From positions 111,165,072 through 111,229,071 of the forward strand of contig CM076999.1 of assembly GCA_039090855.1 (NCBI GenBank): 64,000 nt of DNA. Direction: 5' to 3'. The notes below the pieces were generated by a model. The model made no database searches and was not told the origin of the DNA. It saw only the letters and a list, made by a program, of their open reading frames with translations. This document shows, piece after piece, positions 1-11,088 of the stretch. Position 1 is the first letter of the stretch, and the number at the start of each line of letters is the position of its first letter. The DNA is from Macrothele yani. Its lineage: Eukaryota > Arthropoda > Arachnida > Araneae > Macrothelidae. The position numbers and the translations under genes were made by a program.

Positions 1-84
1 AAAAAGAAACACATTGGAATGCAACAGCTCTATAACTATTACTCTGATTAGTCACCTGGGTATAATATTGATGATTATATTAAC

Positions 85-339
85 TGAAAGATTAAACAGA
101 TTTAAGAACACCTGGCAGATGAACAAGCAGGCTTTCAGAAAGACAGGAGTGCCATGCAGCAGATATTAGCCTTAAGACTCATTGCAGAAAAGGCATGAAG
201 AAAAAACAAAAAAGGTTTCCCATGCTTTGTGAACTTTCAAAAAGCTTTTGATGGTACTGAACAAAACTCACCTGGGCTGTGCAGTGCTGGAATCATATAG
301 TGTGGATGCCAGGATAATTCGGTTTCTGAAAGAAATATA
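85..339 (+). mobile_element. LINE reverse transcriptase, 5' piece (split by a Tc1 insertion)
   Basis: The + strand encodes the front of a non-LTR reverse transcriptase: ADEQAGFQKDRSAMQQILAL, then a KAFD motif around 240-255. One in-frame stop follows the first motif, so the copy is dead. The reading frame stops abruptly at the Tc1 element and resumes at 1560 with MNAQAAVRIGDRCGAW, so both pieces are one LINE. The clade is uncertain (RTE- or Jockey-like). The true 5' end lies upstream of or near the window edge. Confidence 0.8.
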
Positions 340-1557
340 CACTGAAGTGCCAGAAAAACTGGTACAGACGAGCTTATGCAAAATACATAGCAACGTCACC
401 TATGCGCGTACTCGGTTGCGTCCGCCAGTGCGTATATAAAGCGATGGACATCCTTGCCTGCTGTCAGAGCTGTTTTCGGCATGAGAATGACAAGTAATAA
501 CGATTTAAGCGATTTTCAACGCAGTGTCATAGTTGGCGCTCGTGAGATGGGCCATAGTATTTCGGAGGTAGAACCGAAGTTCGGATTTTCATGGACGACC
601 ATTGCAAGGGTGTACCGTGACTACAAGAATTCAGGCAAAACCTCCAACCTACGATACCAGTGTGGCCGTAAAAAGACATTGGGTGAACGTGACCATCGTC
701 GGCTGTCAAGAATCGTTTCTCACGATAGGCGTGCAACACTCTCACAGGTATCATCGGAATTCAATGCTGGAGCCTCAACAAGCATCAGCATCCAGACTGT
801 GCAACATACCCTGCACGATACGGGCTTCGGGAGCCGACCCCCAACTCAAGTCCCCGTGATGGGTGCACGACACAGCTATGCACCTTGCTTGGGCTCGGCA
901 ACACCGCCACTGGACACTTGATGCCTGGAAACAAGTAGCCTGGTCTGACAAGTCACGTTTCCAACTGTATCGGGCAGATGGAAGGATTTGTGTGTGTGGC
1001 GCAAACCCCATGAAGCCATGGATCCCGCATGTCAACAGGGAACTGTACCGGCTGGTGGGGGGTCCGTAATGGTATGGGGTGTGTTTAGCTGGACTACTGG
1101 AACCCCTGGTACGTCTACAAATGTCTGTGATCGGCCAACGCTGTGTGCACATCCTTTCTGATGATGTACACCCGTTCATGTTCTGCATTTATGCTGATGA
1201 GTTGGGCCTGTTCCAACAGGACAATGCACCTCCACACAAGTGTCGGGATGCCACATTATGGTTAGAGGAGCATTCATCCGAGTTTGGGGTGTTGCCATTC
1301 CAACCCAAGTCCCCAGATCTGAACATGATAGAACACATTTGGGATGCCATGCAACACGCTATCGAACAGAGGAATCCGAGACCTCAGAATGCACCCGAAT
1401 TGTGGAACGCTCTGCAGGAAGTATGGTGTGCATTGCCTACAGCAGATTTCCAGAAGCTAGTGGAGTCCATGCCCCATCGTATTTCTGCCGTCCTGCGCTC
1501 CCGTGTGGGACTTACCAATTATTAGACTGGTGTACCAGTTTTTCTGGCACTTCAGTG
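340..1557 (+). mobile_element. Tc1-like DNA transposon, copy A
   Basis: Terminal inverted repeats begin CACTGAAGTGCCAG at both ends and are flanked by TA (338-339 and 1558-1559), the Tc1/mariner target duplication. Removing the element and one TA restores an uninterrupted LINE frame across the site. A second copy of the same family lies at 29563-30771. Length, about 1.2 kb, is normal for Tc1. Confidence 0.93.
454..1525 (+). pseudogene. Tc1 transposase, frameshifted (copy A)
   Basis: DDE (DD34E) cut-and-paste transposase that would act on the repeats at 340 and 1557. The N-terminal paired-type helix-turn-helix is visible (LSDFQRSVIVGAREMGHSIS, then TIARVYRDYK). The catalytic part continues in other frames: WSDKSRFQLY with the first Asp, QQDNAPPHK with the second, and SPDLNMIEHIWD with the Glu. 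The C-terminus ends in the expected MPHRISAVLRS block. At least two frameshifts (near 860 and 1070) separate these parts, so no full protein can be made. The sister copy at 29677-30739 is broken in different places, which indicates decay after insertion. Confidence 0.9.
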
Positions 1558-1559
1558 TA

Positions 1560-2549
1560 CATGAATGCACAGGCAGCTGTCAGAATAGGAGACAGATGTG
1601 GAGCTTGGCTTACCACCAGTAGAGGTACTAGACAAGGAGTTCCAATATTGCCAAGCATCTTCATCTCACATCTGGAGAGAATGTTGGACAGAATCAGGTA
1701 TGAGGACACTGGAATTTCTGTTGGAGGACAAAGATTCAACCATCTGTGTTTTGCAGATGACATTGTACTGGTTGAAGAAGGTGAAATGAAACTGGATCAA
1801 CTGGTACAAGAACTGAATAGAGAGGGTAAAAGATATGGACTGAAGATTAACATAGAAAAGACAAAAGCAATGGTATTTAATTTGTCACAAAAGAGATCAG
1901 GAAAAAGATCATTCTGGAAGGCAAAGAACTTATGTGGAAAAATGCACTTATCTTGGAAGCTGCATAACATATGACTTAAACGGCAAAAAATAAATTTTAA
2001 TTATAATTGCAAAGGCTATAACACTGGTAAAAGCCATAGATAAAATTTGGAAGAGCAGAGCTATTAGCCTCAAAACTAAGTTAAGCATTCTTGAGACATG
2101 CATCTTCAGCAGCATGCTATATGGATGTGAGACTTGAACATTCACAAAGGAATATGAGAGGATACTTGCTTTTGAAAGAAAGTGTTATCATAAAATCTTA
2201 CGAATCGGATGGACCCAGAGGATAAGAAATGAAGAAGTGTACAAAAAGAATACAACTAAAAGAGACCCTGTTCCAAAAAATCATACAGAGAAAACTAAGT
2301 CTCTTTGGACACATCTTCAGAATGAAAAATGACAGAAAGATAAAGGCTTAATAAATGGAAGATATTGAATTTGGCTTAATAAATGGAAGATATGCAAGAG
2401 GATGCCCTCGCCATGTTTGGGATGGCGACATTAAAAACTGGTGCGCTGGAACTCTTCAAGAACTGAGCCACACTTCAACGAACAGACTTCAATGGGACAG
2501 CATAGTTAAAATGGCAACAGACACCTACGGGAGTTGTACCTATGGTTGA
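1560..2549 (+). mobile_element. LINE reverse transcriptase, 3' piece
   Basis: This continues the LINE of 85-339. The frame from 1560 shows RQGVPILPSIF, the catalytic FADDIVLVEEG (YADD-type box) and KTKAMVFN. A degraded C-terminal region follows (SSMLYGCET, FERKCYHKILRIGWTQRIRN, RGCPRHVWDGDIKNWCAGTLQ), typical of arthropod RTE/Jockey-like pol proteins. Several stops and frameshifts lie beyond 1970. The tail ends near 2549 without a clear poly-A or repeat. Confidence 0.85.
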
Positions 2550-2760
2550 TGATGAATCCACACCAAACTGTAACTTTAGATGAGTGCAGTGGAATCTTCT
2601 GGAAAACATTATGGTTTTCCATGTTCCAAATGCAACAGCTATGGTTGTTCACTGTTCCACTGAGGTGAAAATGTACCTCGTCGCTCCACAAGATCTTCTA
2701 CGGCCAAGACTCGTCCACTTCCATTCTGGAAAGGAAGGTCAAAGCAAAGGTCAGTCGGGT
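2506..2760 (-). pseudogene. Tc1/mariner-superfamily transposase fragment
   Basis: The minus strand encodes MWSDEVHFHLSGTVNNHSC followed by IWNMENHN and VTVWCGF. This resembles the SDEAHFHLxGxVNxQNCRIW segment of insect mariner-related transposases around the first catalytic Asp. It is short, with no terminal repeats found, and it overlaps the LINE tail by about 40 bases. The rest of the protein is not recognisable. Nothing further is identified between 2760 and 3540. Confidence 0.6.
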
Positions 2761-3542
2761 TTCCCTGTCGGCGGCAAACTAGTGGTGGTGTGGCTGATCT
2801 TATACGGATAACTGTGCGTCACCTTTCTCAATACCTTCCACACTGTGCCATAGGATAAATTCAACTGTCGTGACACTGCATGTGCACTACTGGAGCTTTC
2901 AACATTATTCATTGACTGTTCAACAACAGCTGTGGCAACATCTTCAACGACTTTTGAAGTGGTAGATTTGCACCGCCAACCGTGTTTTAACTCCTAGATG
3001 TCCGGTTTCCTCGAATAGAGTGGTCATTCTCCTGAGAGATTGTGACTAGAATCAGTGGTCCCCGTTGTAATTTCTTATGACGGCAAAATTCCGGAAGCGC
3101 AGCCATGTAGATATTAAAATTTGTGTTTTATATTGCTGCTGTTTTCATAAAACAGCTTCACAAGAAATGCGCATTCCAGCAGGGTGATGGTCATCATAGC
3201 TGATAAGAACGACATTCAGCTGTTGTGGACATGTGTGCTTATTCAGATGAAACTGATTTTTCGTTGCTTGCAGTGCCACAAGTGCCATAGTGGTAAGTTT
3301 TGGTACTTTTTCTTTCATTTTTTTTTCTTTTTTTAATGGAAATGTCATCTGCATGTCCTGAAATGTTACCATACCAAATTTGGTGGCATTCGGTCTGCTA
3401 AATATCTCTCTAGACAGCGTTGAGTAGGGGTACTTTCATTATAATCACCTGGTTTGTAAAAATCCCTATAATATAGATATTAAATTTTATGTTTTATATT
3501 AATTTAGTTGTAAATGAATTTATGGCACCTCTATTCATAGTG

Positions 3543-3643
3543 ATTGTGGAATAACTTTTTTATGGGTCTTATAGAGGTTATTTGACAACCGACTTTCATG
3601 AAAAATAACCTCTATAAGACCTGTAAAAAAGTTATTCCACAAT
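3543..3643. repeat. Short inverted repeat (41-nt arms)
   Basis: Arms at 3543-3583 and 3601-3643 are near-perfect reverse complements (ATTGTGGAATAACTTTTTT at the outer ends) around a 17-nt loop. About three mismatches lie in the middle. It may be a minimal foldback element or MITE remnant. Confidence 0.9.
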
Positions 3644-4097
3644 TAATTTAGGTTTTATTAATATAATTGTTTTTTCTGTAGCATGTTCAAATAACATCAT
3701 AACATCCTGTTTGCAACAGCATAGTAAGTTTTATGAACTCTCCAAAAAATGCATATCTTGATATCTTGCCCATTGTCAAAAACAGTTCCGACACCTCTGT
3801 AGTGCTGTGGTATAACCTGTGTCTTTATTTCAATTATCAGTGGTGGATGACTGCAAACTATGGAATATGAAATTTTGTGTTTTGCTGAGTAATATATTTT
3901 TTTTCATGCTGTAATTATTGTTTCTGAAATTACCAGTAAAATGCACAGACTTATAAAGTCACCCCCATAGGAAATTTTTTCTCCATATTTGTCAGTTTCA
4001 CGAATTTAATGTGAAATGCACAGGACATCTTGTATATTTATTAATAACCCTTGAAAATCAGTTGTGCAAAATATGATTTTTTTACAAATTTTGAAGA

Positions 4098-4270
4098 TGA
4101 CAATCCGATTTTTGGTGTAAATGTGACAAGGATGGTAAGTCAGATAATGTCTCAAGTTTCCTATCGAAACTGCGGTTTCTACGAATTTCCAGGACGTTGA
4201 AATGTTCAAGGTTTTGGATATTATCTGACTTACCATCCTTGTCACATTTACACCAAAAATCGGATTGTCA
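4098..4270. repeat. Perfect 51-bp inverted repeat
   Basis: Positions 4098-4148 and 4220-4270 are identical over 51 bases in reverse complement (outer end TGACAATCCGATTTTTGG) with a 71-nt spacer. The spacer holds CGAAACTGCGGTTTCTACG, which recurs with one change at 5116-5134. No coding capacity is seen. No protein-coding feature is identified between 3644 and 4097. Confidence 0.95.
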
Positions 4271-4379
4271 TTTTCAGAATTTGTATTATATGGTGTAATC
4301 CCGTATTTCTGTCATGATTTTTTTATTTTGACAGATATGTTCCAAAATCCAGTTGATAAATTTTGCCACTGTTATTTAT

Positions 4380-5046
4380 CAGGTAAAGAGTTTGTATATT
4401 TGCGAAGCACATTCGACAGAGAGAACAAATTAGATGGTGAAATTAGTAGGTGAGTGAACTTTTCATTAAAAGTCATAGCTGCTTTAGGAAGATTTCACAG
4501 GAATGCAGGGTTCTCAAAAAAGTCTCAAATGGCTGGGTATGAAAGAGTAATTGCTCCTACTCTGATGTATGGCAGTGAAACCTGGATTCTGCAGAAAAGA
4601 CATAGGAGTCGTTTGTGTGCTAGGGAGATGTGTTACTTACGGGGGGGGGGCATGCTCTGATCATGTGACGAATGAAGATGTGTAATGTGAAGCAAAATGT
4701 TGTTTGTAAGGTGGAGGCTAATATTCTTAGGTGGTTTGGCCATGTTGAAAGAATGAATGATGAGATGCTTTCTAAGAGAATTTATTCAGCCCAAGTGGCA
4801 GGAAAGAAAGGTAGAGGAAGGCAAAGGAAATCATGGAAGGACCAGATTCAAGAATGTCTGAATGAGAAAAAGATAATGAATATGAAGTACAAAAGGTCTT
4901 GTTTGCGGCATGTGATGGATGTTAATGAAGCTTGAGCTATGTGTCGAGATCGCTGTAAATGGAGATGTCTGATACAGCAACAGTAAGTTCTTTCTGTGAG
5001 AAGCTAACCTCTGAATATCAGAGAACAGCTTAGTAATATGTATGCA
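4380..5046 (+). mobile_element. LINE family 2, 5'-truncated 3' end
   Basis: The + strand encodes the C-terminal part of a LINE pol protein: FDRENKLDGEISR, SLKVIAALGRFHR, PTLMYGSETWILQKRHRSRL, then LRWFGHVERMNDEMLSKR and KGRGRQRKSWKDQIQECLNE. A G-run at 4641-4650 breaks the frame. It ends at AGCTTAGTAATATGTATG, the common 3' end of this family. Other copies are on the minus strand at 11380, 46932, 47871, 57492 and 58985. Confidence 0.88.
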
Positions 5047-5149
5047 TACCTGCCAACTACTATGGAATGTCCGTAGTTTATACGGATTTTGTTGTTTAAC
5101 TACGGAACTCACGGTCGAAACTACGGTTTCTACGAATTTTCATTTTGTT

Positions 5150-5720
5150 TAAACTTTTTTTAATTTTTCTATTTTATGAAATGAGATTCTTACGCAGATT
5201 CGTGAAATTCCGCTTATTTTGTCATTATTTAGATCATTCTCAAGATCGATGCAAAACTGGAGAAAATTTTGGGCAGGGTAGTGTTGTTTTCTGTCTGGGG
5301 ATGGTTTCGTGTTTCAGAAAATTTTGCAGTAATCGAATTTTTTTCTCCCAACTCCCGATGTGTCCAGCATTCTTCAGCATTTTGTTGTTTGTCTTTCACC
5401 ATGAAACTTCAGGCAACAAATTGCGAAAACGGAAGTTAGACGGCACGAAAATTAAAATTTCCCAGCAACCTTCAGACACGAGATTCTTCCGTGGATTTGA
5501 GGAATTCTGCCATTTTCGTTATTATTTTGGTCATTTACGCGATCGATGCACAAGTGAACAGGAATTGGAGAGGTGATGGAGGGGATTTCGTCAGAGGATG
5601 GAATTCCATCTTAACGAAACTTTCTAAAACGGAAGGTCGACAGAATTCAAATTTTGTTTTTGTAATCGTGATTTCTCCTTCTCACGATGTTGCCTGTGTC
5701 CAGTTTTATTGTAAAATAAC
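5150..5720. repeat. Diverged two-unit tandem duplication (about 300 bp)
   Basis: Two segments (from about 5180 and about 5480) share GAGATTCTTNCG, CGATCGATGCA/AGATCGATGCA, AAAACGGAAG and TGTCCAG in the same order, at roughly 300 bp spacing. The open frames here differ in codon content between units and look incidental. Function is unknown. Confidence 0.55.
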
Positions 5721-5921
5721 ATTTTACTGTATAAATATTTCTATTTCAGCTTCAAAATAGGGGGGGGGGATTTCCAATACCAGAAGTCGGACGGAGGAAA
5801 GATTTTTCCCATAATCGCCCCACCCCATTCCACCTACCACCCCACCATTTTCTCGGGTCTGGTTCACTTCTTTGACAATCATTTCTTCAACAGGTACATT
5901 TTGTCGCCACTATATATGCAA

Positions 5922-6561
5922 ACAGTCGATTCCTAAAAAACCGAAAAAAAGTTCAGAACCACCAAATTTGGTATACTATCTCATGGTACTCTCTTAGATC
6001 GTACACGGTTTTTGGAAGGGGTCGGGGTCAAGTGGCCACCATACAAAATTTTCGAAAAATCTACAGTTTTCAATTTAGAACCACCAAATTTGGTATACTA
6101 TCTCATGGTACTCTAACTTAGACCGTACACAGTTTTTGAAAGGGGTCGGGGTAAAGGGAGCCCCGTACAAAATTTTCTCAAAAATTTCCATTTTTTACTT
6201 AAGAACTGCAACACAATTCGGCACTCCAATACCTTATCTGCGGTCCCTTGATATTGTATACCACATTTGGTGGTTCTGAATTGAGAACTGTAGATTTTAT
6301 GAAAATTTTGTATGGGGCCCCTTTTAACCCAGGCCCTGATCTTTTCCATCTATGGTCTAAGTTGGTGTAAGAGTACAATGAGATAGTATACCGAATTTGG
6401 TGGTTCTAAATTGAAAACTGTAAATTTTACAAAAACTTTGTATGAAGACCCAGGGCACTGACCCCTTCCAAAAACCATGTACGGTCTAAAGAGTAGTACC
6501 ATGAGATAGTTACCAAATTTGGTGGTTCTGAACTTTTTTCGGTTTTTTAGGAATCGACTGT
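5922..6561. mobile_element. Foldback element with internal repeated modules
   Basis: The ends are inverted repeats starting ACAGTCGATTCCTAAAAAAC. The block CCACCAAATTTGGTATAC with TATCTCATGGTACTCT follows twice forward (near 5962 and 6081) and three times inverted (near 6249, 6392 and 6515). The whole unit is therefore a ~640-bp imperfect palindrome built of repeated modules. There is no transposase, so it is presumably non-autonomous. Confidence 0.85.
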
Positions 6562-6575
6562 ATGCATATGTAGTG

Positions 6576-7466
6576 CAGACGTGCCAACTGTCCGGATTTA
6601 GGCGGGAGACTCCTGATTTTCAGCCCTTCCTCCCGTGCCCCAGATGAATGTCAAATTCTCCTGATTTTCACTGAGAATTAGCCGTTAGGATGATCAAAAT
6701 TCCGTGAACCACCATCATATCGAACTGTCTATAAAATCTTTTTCTTTCTGTGTCGATGCAAGGCAGCATTACAGTCATCAGTTTCGTACTTTTCCTCTCC
6801 TATCTGCAAAAAGACATCCCGGTAACTCAGTGGTCTTAGCACCGGCTTTGGACCAATCGTACAAGATGGGTCGGGAAAAATTTGCTTTAAAATTTTTTCT
6901 CCCAGTCCGATTTTCGTACGACACCTTCAGCAAAGATCTCACCCGCTCTGGCACTAGAATGCCGGTGAAGTTCAGTAATTGATTAGTAGATGGGAGCTGC
7001 CCTGCCTTTTCCTTGCAGTTCAGTCTTTCAACCCCTCGCCTCAACAGAGCCGCTCGTGTTCTAAGTGACGATAAACAGTTGAGTTCAGGTGAATTCGCTT
7101 AACGACAAAAGGGAGTAAGTTACAGTTGGCCTCGCCTTGTAACGAAAAGTGATGTTGGCACGATGCTTTCTGTCGTTTTCGCCTTCGCGCACAGCCTAAA
7201 GAAGAAAAAAACAACAACATATACACGGGCATTTTAGGTTTTCATTATCTTGCAAAATCGACGTACCTAATAACGAATTTCAGTGGGGGGGGAGGTTGAT
7301 TTTCGCTCGTTTTTTTTTTTTTCTCCAGAACTTTTAAAGGATCAATAATACCACATCTGGAAAATTGTTCCTACATCTGAAAAATGTCGATAAAAAATAA
7401 CGCTCATGTGATTTTATGAGCTGTAAAAATTTCCCGATTTTCAGATTTTGATTGTTGGCATGTCTG
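6576..7466. mobile_element. Possible non-autonomous element with short inverted ends
   Basis: The left end CAGACGTGCCAACTGTCC and the right end, read in reverse as CAGACATGCCAACAATC, are inverted to each other, and CTGATTTTCAG recurs near both. A related CCTGCCAACTAC start occurs at about 5048. There is no target duplication and no coding region, so this is a weak call. Confidence 0.35.
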
Positions 7467-8322
7467 ATAGTGTCGACGAAATGATGAGTTGTCGACGAAA
7501 GGAACGAGACCGGTTCCCCCAGTGATGTTCCCACTCTCCTGCATTGTTAAATTTCCCCAGTCTCATAAGTTTTTGCATTTAAGCTTGATAAGGGAGAGGG
7601 GGAAATCCCCATAAACGGGAGTGATTGATTTGTAAAATTTGTAAAAATTGACGCATTTTTAAATTTCGAATTTTCCATCTGTCTAGTGTGAAATTCTGAA
7701 CGTTTCTGATTTTTACTGGTGGAAGTTTGGATCTTAAATCTTGCAGTGTTACCTATCATGCCCTCACCAGGGGAATCAACTTTGTGTTTTGCACGTGTTA
7801 AGTTTGTTTGATTAGTGTGCCCTTGTTTGTTGTGGCTTGTATTTTGTTTTCACAAAAAGATGAATCGTTTTATAAGAAAGCGTCTGTGTGTGCCGCGCAA
7901 TAATGCTAGTTACTACTGACAAGGCTCTTGCCAGTGTTAGCAGGTATGTGTATGTATGTATTTTGTAAATATCCGTGTTCCTCCTGTTTAATTTGTAGCT
8001 TATTGTAAAGATCAAAAGCATATTTCTCAATCCCTCGTTTAAAACTTTACATTTGTAATGGAAATTTAAGAAAAAAATATTGGTGTTTCATTTAGTTGCA
8101 CTTCAAGACATTCTGTTTCATGATTTTTAAAAAAAGTTTTAATTGAAATACATTTAGAACTTCCCAAAAAATAAATTCCAATTTTTAAGAACATCTGAAG
8201 TTTTTTACTTGTGCTAAATCTTACAGGATTATATTGCACAGCAGATACAGAAAGATATTTCTGCTTTATATGTAATTTTTCTCCTGGAAAACTTATTCGC
8301 ACCAAATTCTTCAAATTAAAAC
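7467..8322. other. Unassigned A+T-rich sequence
   Basis: No coding region, inverted repeat or RNA gene is recognised. Short open frames here have no family-like motif. Confidence 0.6.
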
Positions 8323-8324
8323 TA

Positions 8325-9756
8325 CACTGGCGTAAAGTGAAAAAAGAACACCAAGAAAGAGACGTCTGATACCAACGAAATTTATACAGCATAATAACGG
8401 AATACAGAGGATAACGTGATCAAAACATTATGGCAAAATACAGCTGTATTTGCTGGTAAACTGAAAAATAACATTTCCATGTATCATGGTTAGTACGAGG
8501 TTGAACCGCCATGAACTGCGTCACACTGTTAAATTCTGGCATGGAGTCTGTCGTACAGATGTTGGATGTAAGTTTGGGGTATTGAGTTCAAAGCATCCTC
8601 AACCTGGATGCGTAAATCTGGGGTTGGTCGTGGCTGGCCGTGGAGACTGGACAAGTCGTTGTCCCATAAAATCCCATACGTGCTCAATGGGGGACAAATC
8701 CGGTGAACGTGTAGGCCATGAAAGTTGTCTCACACCCTGAAGAGCAGGTTGCGTTGCACATGCCATGTGTGGGTGTGCGTTATCTTGCTGGAAAACACCA
8801 CGATGGACCGACCTTACAAATGGCACAACAACAGGCTGAATGATGTTGTTGATGTAGAAGATGTTGTTTAACGTACCCGGTACAAACACTAGTTGTGTGC
8901 AGGAGTGATAGCTGATCGCTTCCCACACCAGGAGACCAGGTGTAGGCCCTGTGTGTCGCTGGCGGATGCAAGAAGGGTGGAGACGCTCCCCTGTGGGTCT
9001 GCGAACACGCATACGGCCATCGGAGGCTCCCAAGCAGAATCTGCTTTCATCGCTGAACACGGCAGATTGCCATTGCGTTCTCCAGTGCAGACGTTGGCGA
9101 CACCACTGCAGCCGTTCCTGACGGTGGGCTGGAGTCAGAGGTACACATGCCAGAGGCACACGTGCACGTACTCCTGCATCCAGTAGACGGTTGCGGATTG
9201 TTCGCACAGTCACCTCAGGTGCAACGGCAGCTCGGATTTGCGTCGCAGTGGATGTTCTGCTTGACAACGCCGCTCTTCTTTCGCATCGATCGGTCTGCTC
9301 ATCAGTCCGTCTGTGACTCCCGGTTCCACGTTTTCTCTTGTGGGAATGTTTCTCGGACCATCTACGCCACCATCGTACCACCACCGATACTTCCCGTCCA
9401 ATTCGCTACACAATATGACGATACGACCATCCGGCCTCGCGGAGTCCGACTAGACAACCTCGCTCAAAGTCCGATAACTGCTGAAATCGTACACGTCTTC
9501 CATGTCCAGGCATTGCAGCATCTTCAGGATCTTCGCACGTGTCCGTACACCGACGACTGATTACATTCACTTCGCCGTACTCCTTAAATACCACCGACGA
9601 TAATTTGCATGTTATGCCGTGTTGTTGCGTAAGCGCTCACCGGTTGGCCCCGAAATTAACATCACACCTACGTAAACTCGACCCCATTAACATATGTAAA
9701 TTTCATGATTGTCCGCCAATTCCTTCTTGGTGTTCTTTTTTCACTTTCCGCCAGTG
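8325..9756 (-). mobile_element. Tc1-like transposon, nearly intact
   Basis: Inverted repeats read CACTGGCGTAAAGTGAAA at the left and CACTGGCGGAAAGTGAAA (reverse) at the right, flanked by TA at 8323-8324 and 9757-9758. At least 35 bp of each end match, through AGAACACCAAGAA. Length is 1432 bp and the transposase is on the minus strand. Confidence 0.95.
8486..9594 (-). pseudogene. Tc1 transposase with one internal stop and a late frameshift
   Basis: The minus strand reads MPGHGRRVRFQQLSDFERG and GWSYRHIV, then a single TAG near 9404. It continues in the same frame as RIGREVSVVVRWWRRWSEKH through to IEHVWDF. The DD34E residues are all present: VFSDESRF, FQQDNAHPH, SPIEHVWD. Near 8610 a frameshift moves the C-terminus (VEDALNSIPQTYIQHLYDRL) to another frame, where a second stop occurs. 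The helix-turn-helix and catalytic core are otherwise complete, making this one of the best preserved transposases here. Confidence 0.92.
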
Positions 9757-9758
9757 TA

Positions 9759-10128
9759 TTTACCATACAGTCAGATGTATGTACTGGGGCAGTTAGTAGG
9801 TCCTGGAAGTTTGATTCATGCAATAAAAATATGTTCACCTTTATATAACCATATGTAAATCAGCATGCTGCTTCCATTTGTAATTTTTGAATGTGTGAGT
9901 TACATTGAGTTACCACTTCATTAAGTACATTTTTGTGTGATGTATGGAAAGAACCTTCATTGTCAGTGTAACATTTCCATTGATAGTTTTGTAAGAAAAA
10001 GGTTTGCCGAAGACAAGTTGATCTTAAACCTACCTAAAGCTCTGAAATATTGTAATTGTCATTTATTAAAATATAAGAATGAGAGGACTCAAGCTTTTGA
10101 GATTTTGAGACCTCTTTCTACCATATTA
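9759..10128. other. Unassigned sequence between two DNA transposons
   Basis: No coding or structural feature is recognised in these ~370 bases. Confidence 0.6.
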
Positions 10129-10130
10129 TA

Positions 10131-11088
10131 CAGGGTGTCCCACTCGCTACTGAACTCTACATTTCTTTAATAATATTAACACCAATGAAGATATTGCAAT
10201 GAAATTTGAAGTGGACTTACCTCATTTCGTGCGAAATGTGATGACATCACAACATGTGCTGGAAGTGGCCACCATTTCCATCCAGACAGCATTGAACCCA
10301 GCGCTGTCAGCCAGCCAGCCAGCCAGCCAGATTGCTCCTTAGTGGTAGACACATTCCTAAGTGTGGCACCACTGAGGAGCAGTCCACCAGCCAGCCGAAC
10401 GCCCCTCTCTGCTGCTTTGTTATGCCATTTCACTGAGCATGTCTACATAATACAGTTGTTGATAGTGAGTGCTCGTGCTAGTGGCTGTTTGTGTGCGTGT
10501 GAAAATGTATCGGTAGACACTGGAGGAGTGAGTGTTTATTGTTCGCACTTATTGGAAAACAGAATCGATAAAGTCTTGTCAACAGCAATTCCTGGAGAGA
10601 TTTGCAGACAGGGCTCGGCCAAGCAAGTCCACCATTTGGGCATCATCAAAGAAATTGGAAACCAAGGGGACTTTATTAAATAGACGACCATGCAGGAGGT
10701 TGTCCACAAATGTCCGAGGAAACGATCCATAATGTAAAGCGCCGACAACTTGCGTCTCCCAGGAAGTCACTTCGCCGACTGTCACAGGAAGCAGGGTTGT
10801 CCAGAAGCACCTGTCAACGTGCTGTGAAAAAAGCAAAGCTTCATACGTGCAGGCAGTGAGAGAAATTCAGGCAGTGATGGCTGACGTACTGGCAAGAACT
10901 TTACCCAATATGGTGCACTGTGTTCAATGCTGTCTGAACGCAAATGGTAGCCACTTCCAGCACATGTTGTGATGTCATCACATTTCGCACGAAATGAGGT
11001 AAGTCCACTTTAAATTTCGTTGCAAAATCTTCATCGGTTTTAATATTATTAAAGAAATGGCAGGTTCGGTAGCGAGTGAGACACCCTG
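10131..11088 (+). mobile_element. Internally deleted DNA transposon with ~170-bp inverted repeats
   Basis: The ends begin CAGGGTGTCYCACTCGCTAC and are flanked by TA. Similarity between arms extends about 170 bp, including a near-identical stretch (ACTTACCTCATTTCGTGCGA). A (CAGC)n run sits at about 10308-10330, just inside the left arm. Only the N-terminal part of a transposase remains between the arms. Confidence 0.9.
10508..10860 (+). pseudogene. DUF4817-type helix-turn-helix transposase N-terminus
   Basis: Across two frames the + strand reads VFIVRTYWKTESIKSCQQQF, STIWASSKKLETKGTLLN, then SLRRLSQEAGLSRSTCQRAV with KKAKLHA. This is the N-terminal helix-turn-helix region common in insect mariner-like proteins annotated DUF4817. 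Stops at about 10682 and 10731 and a frame change disrupt it, and the whole catalytic domain is absent. The element could move only if a full-length relative supplies transposase. Confidence 0.75.

Noticed and set aside
5145..5760. Two open frames suggesting a small gene
   Set aside because: No motif, no splice context, and the region is an old tandem duplication.
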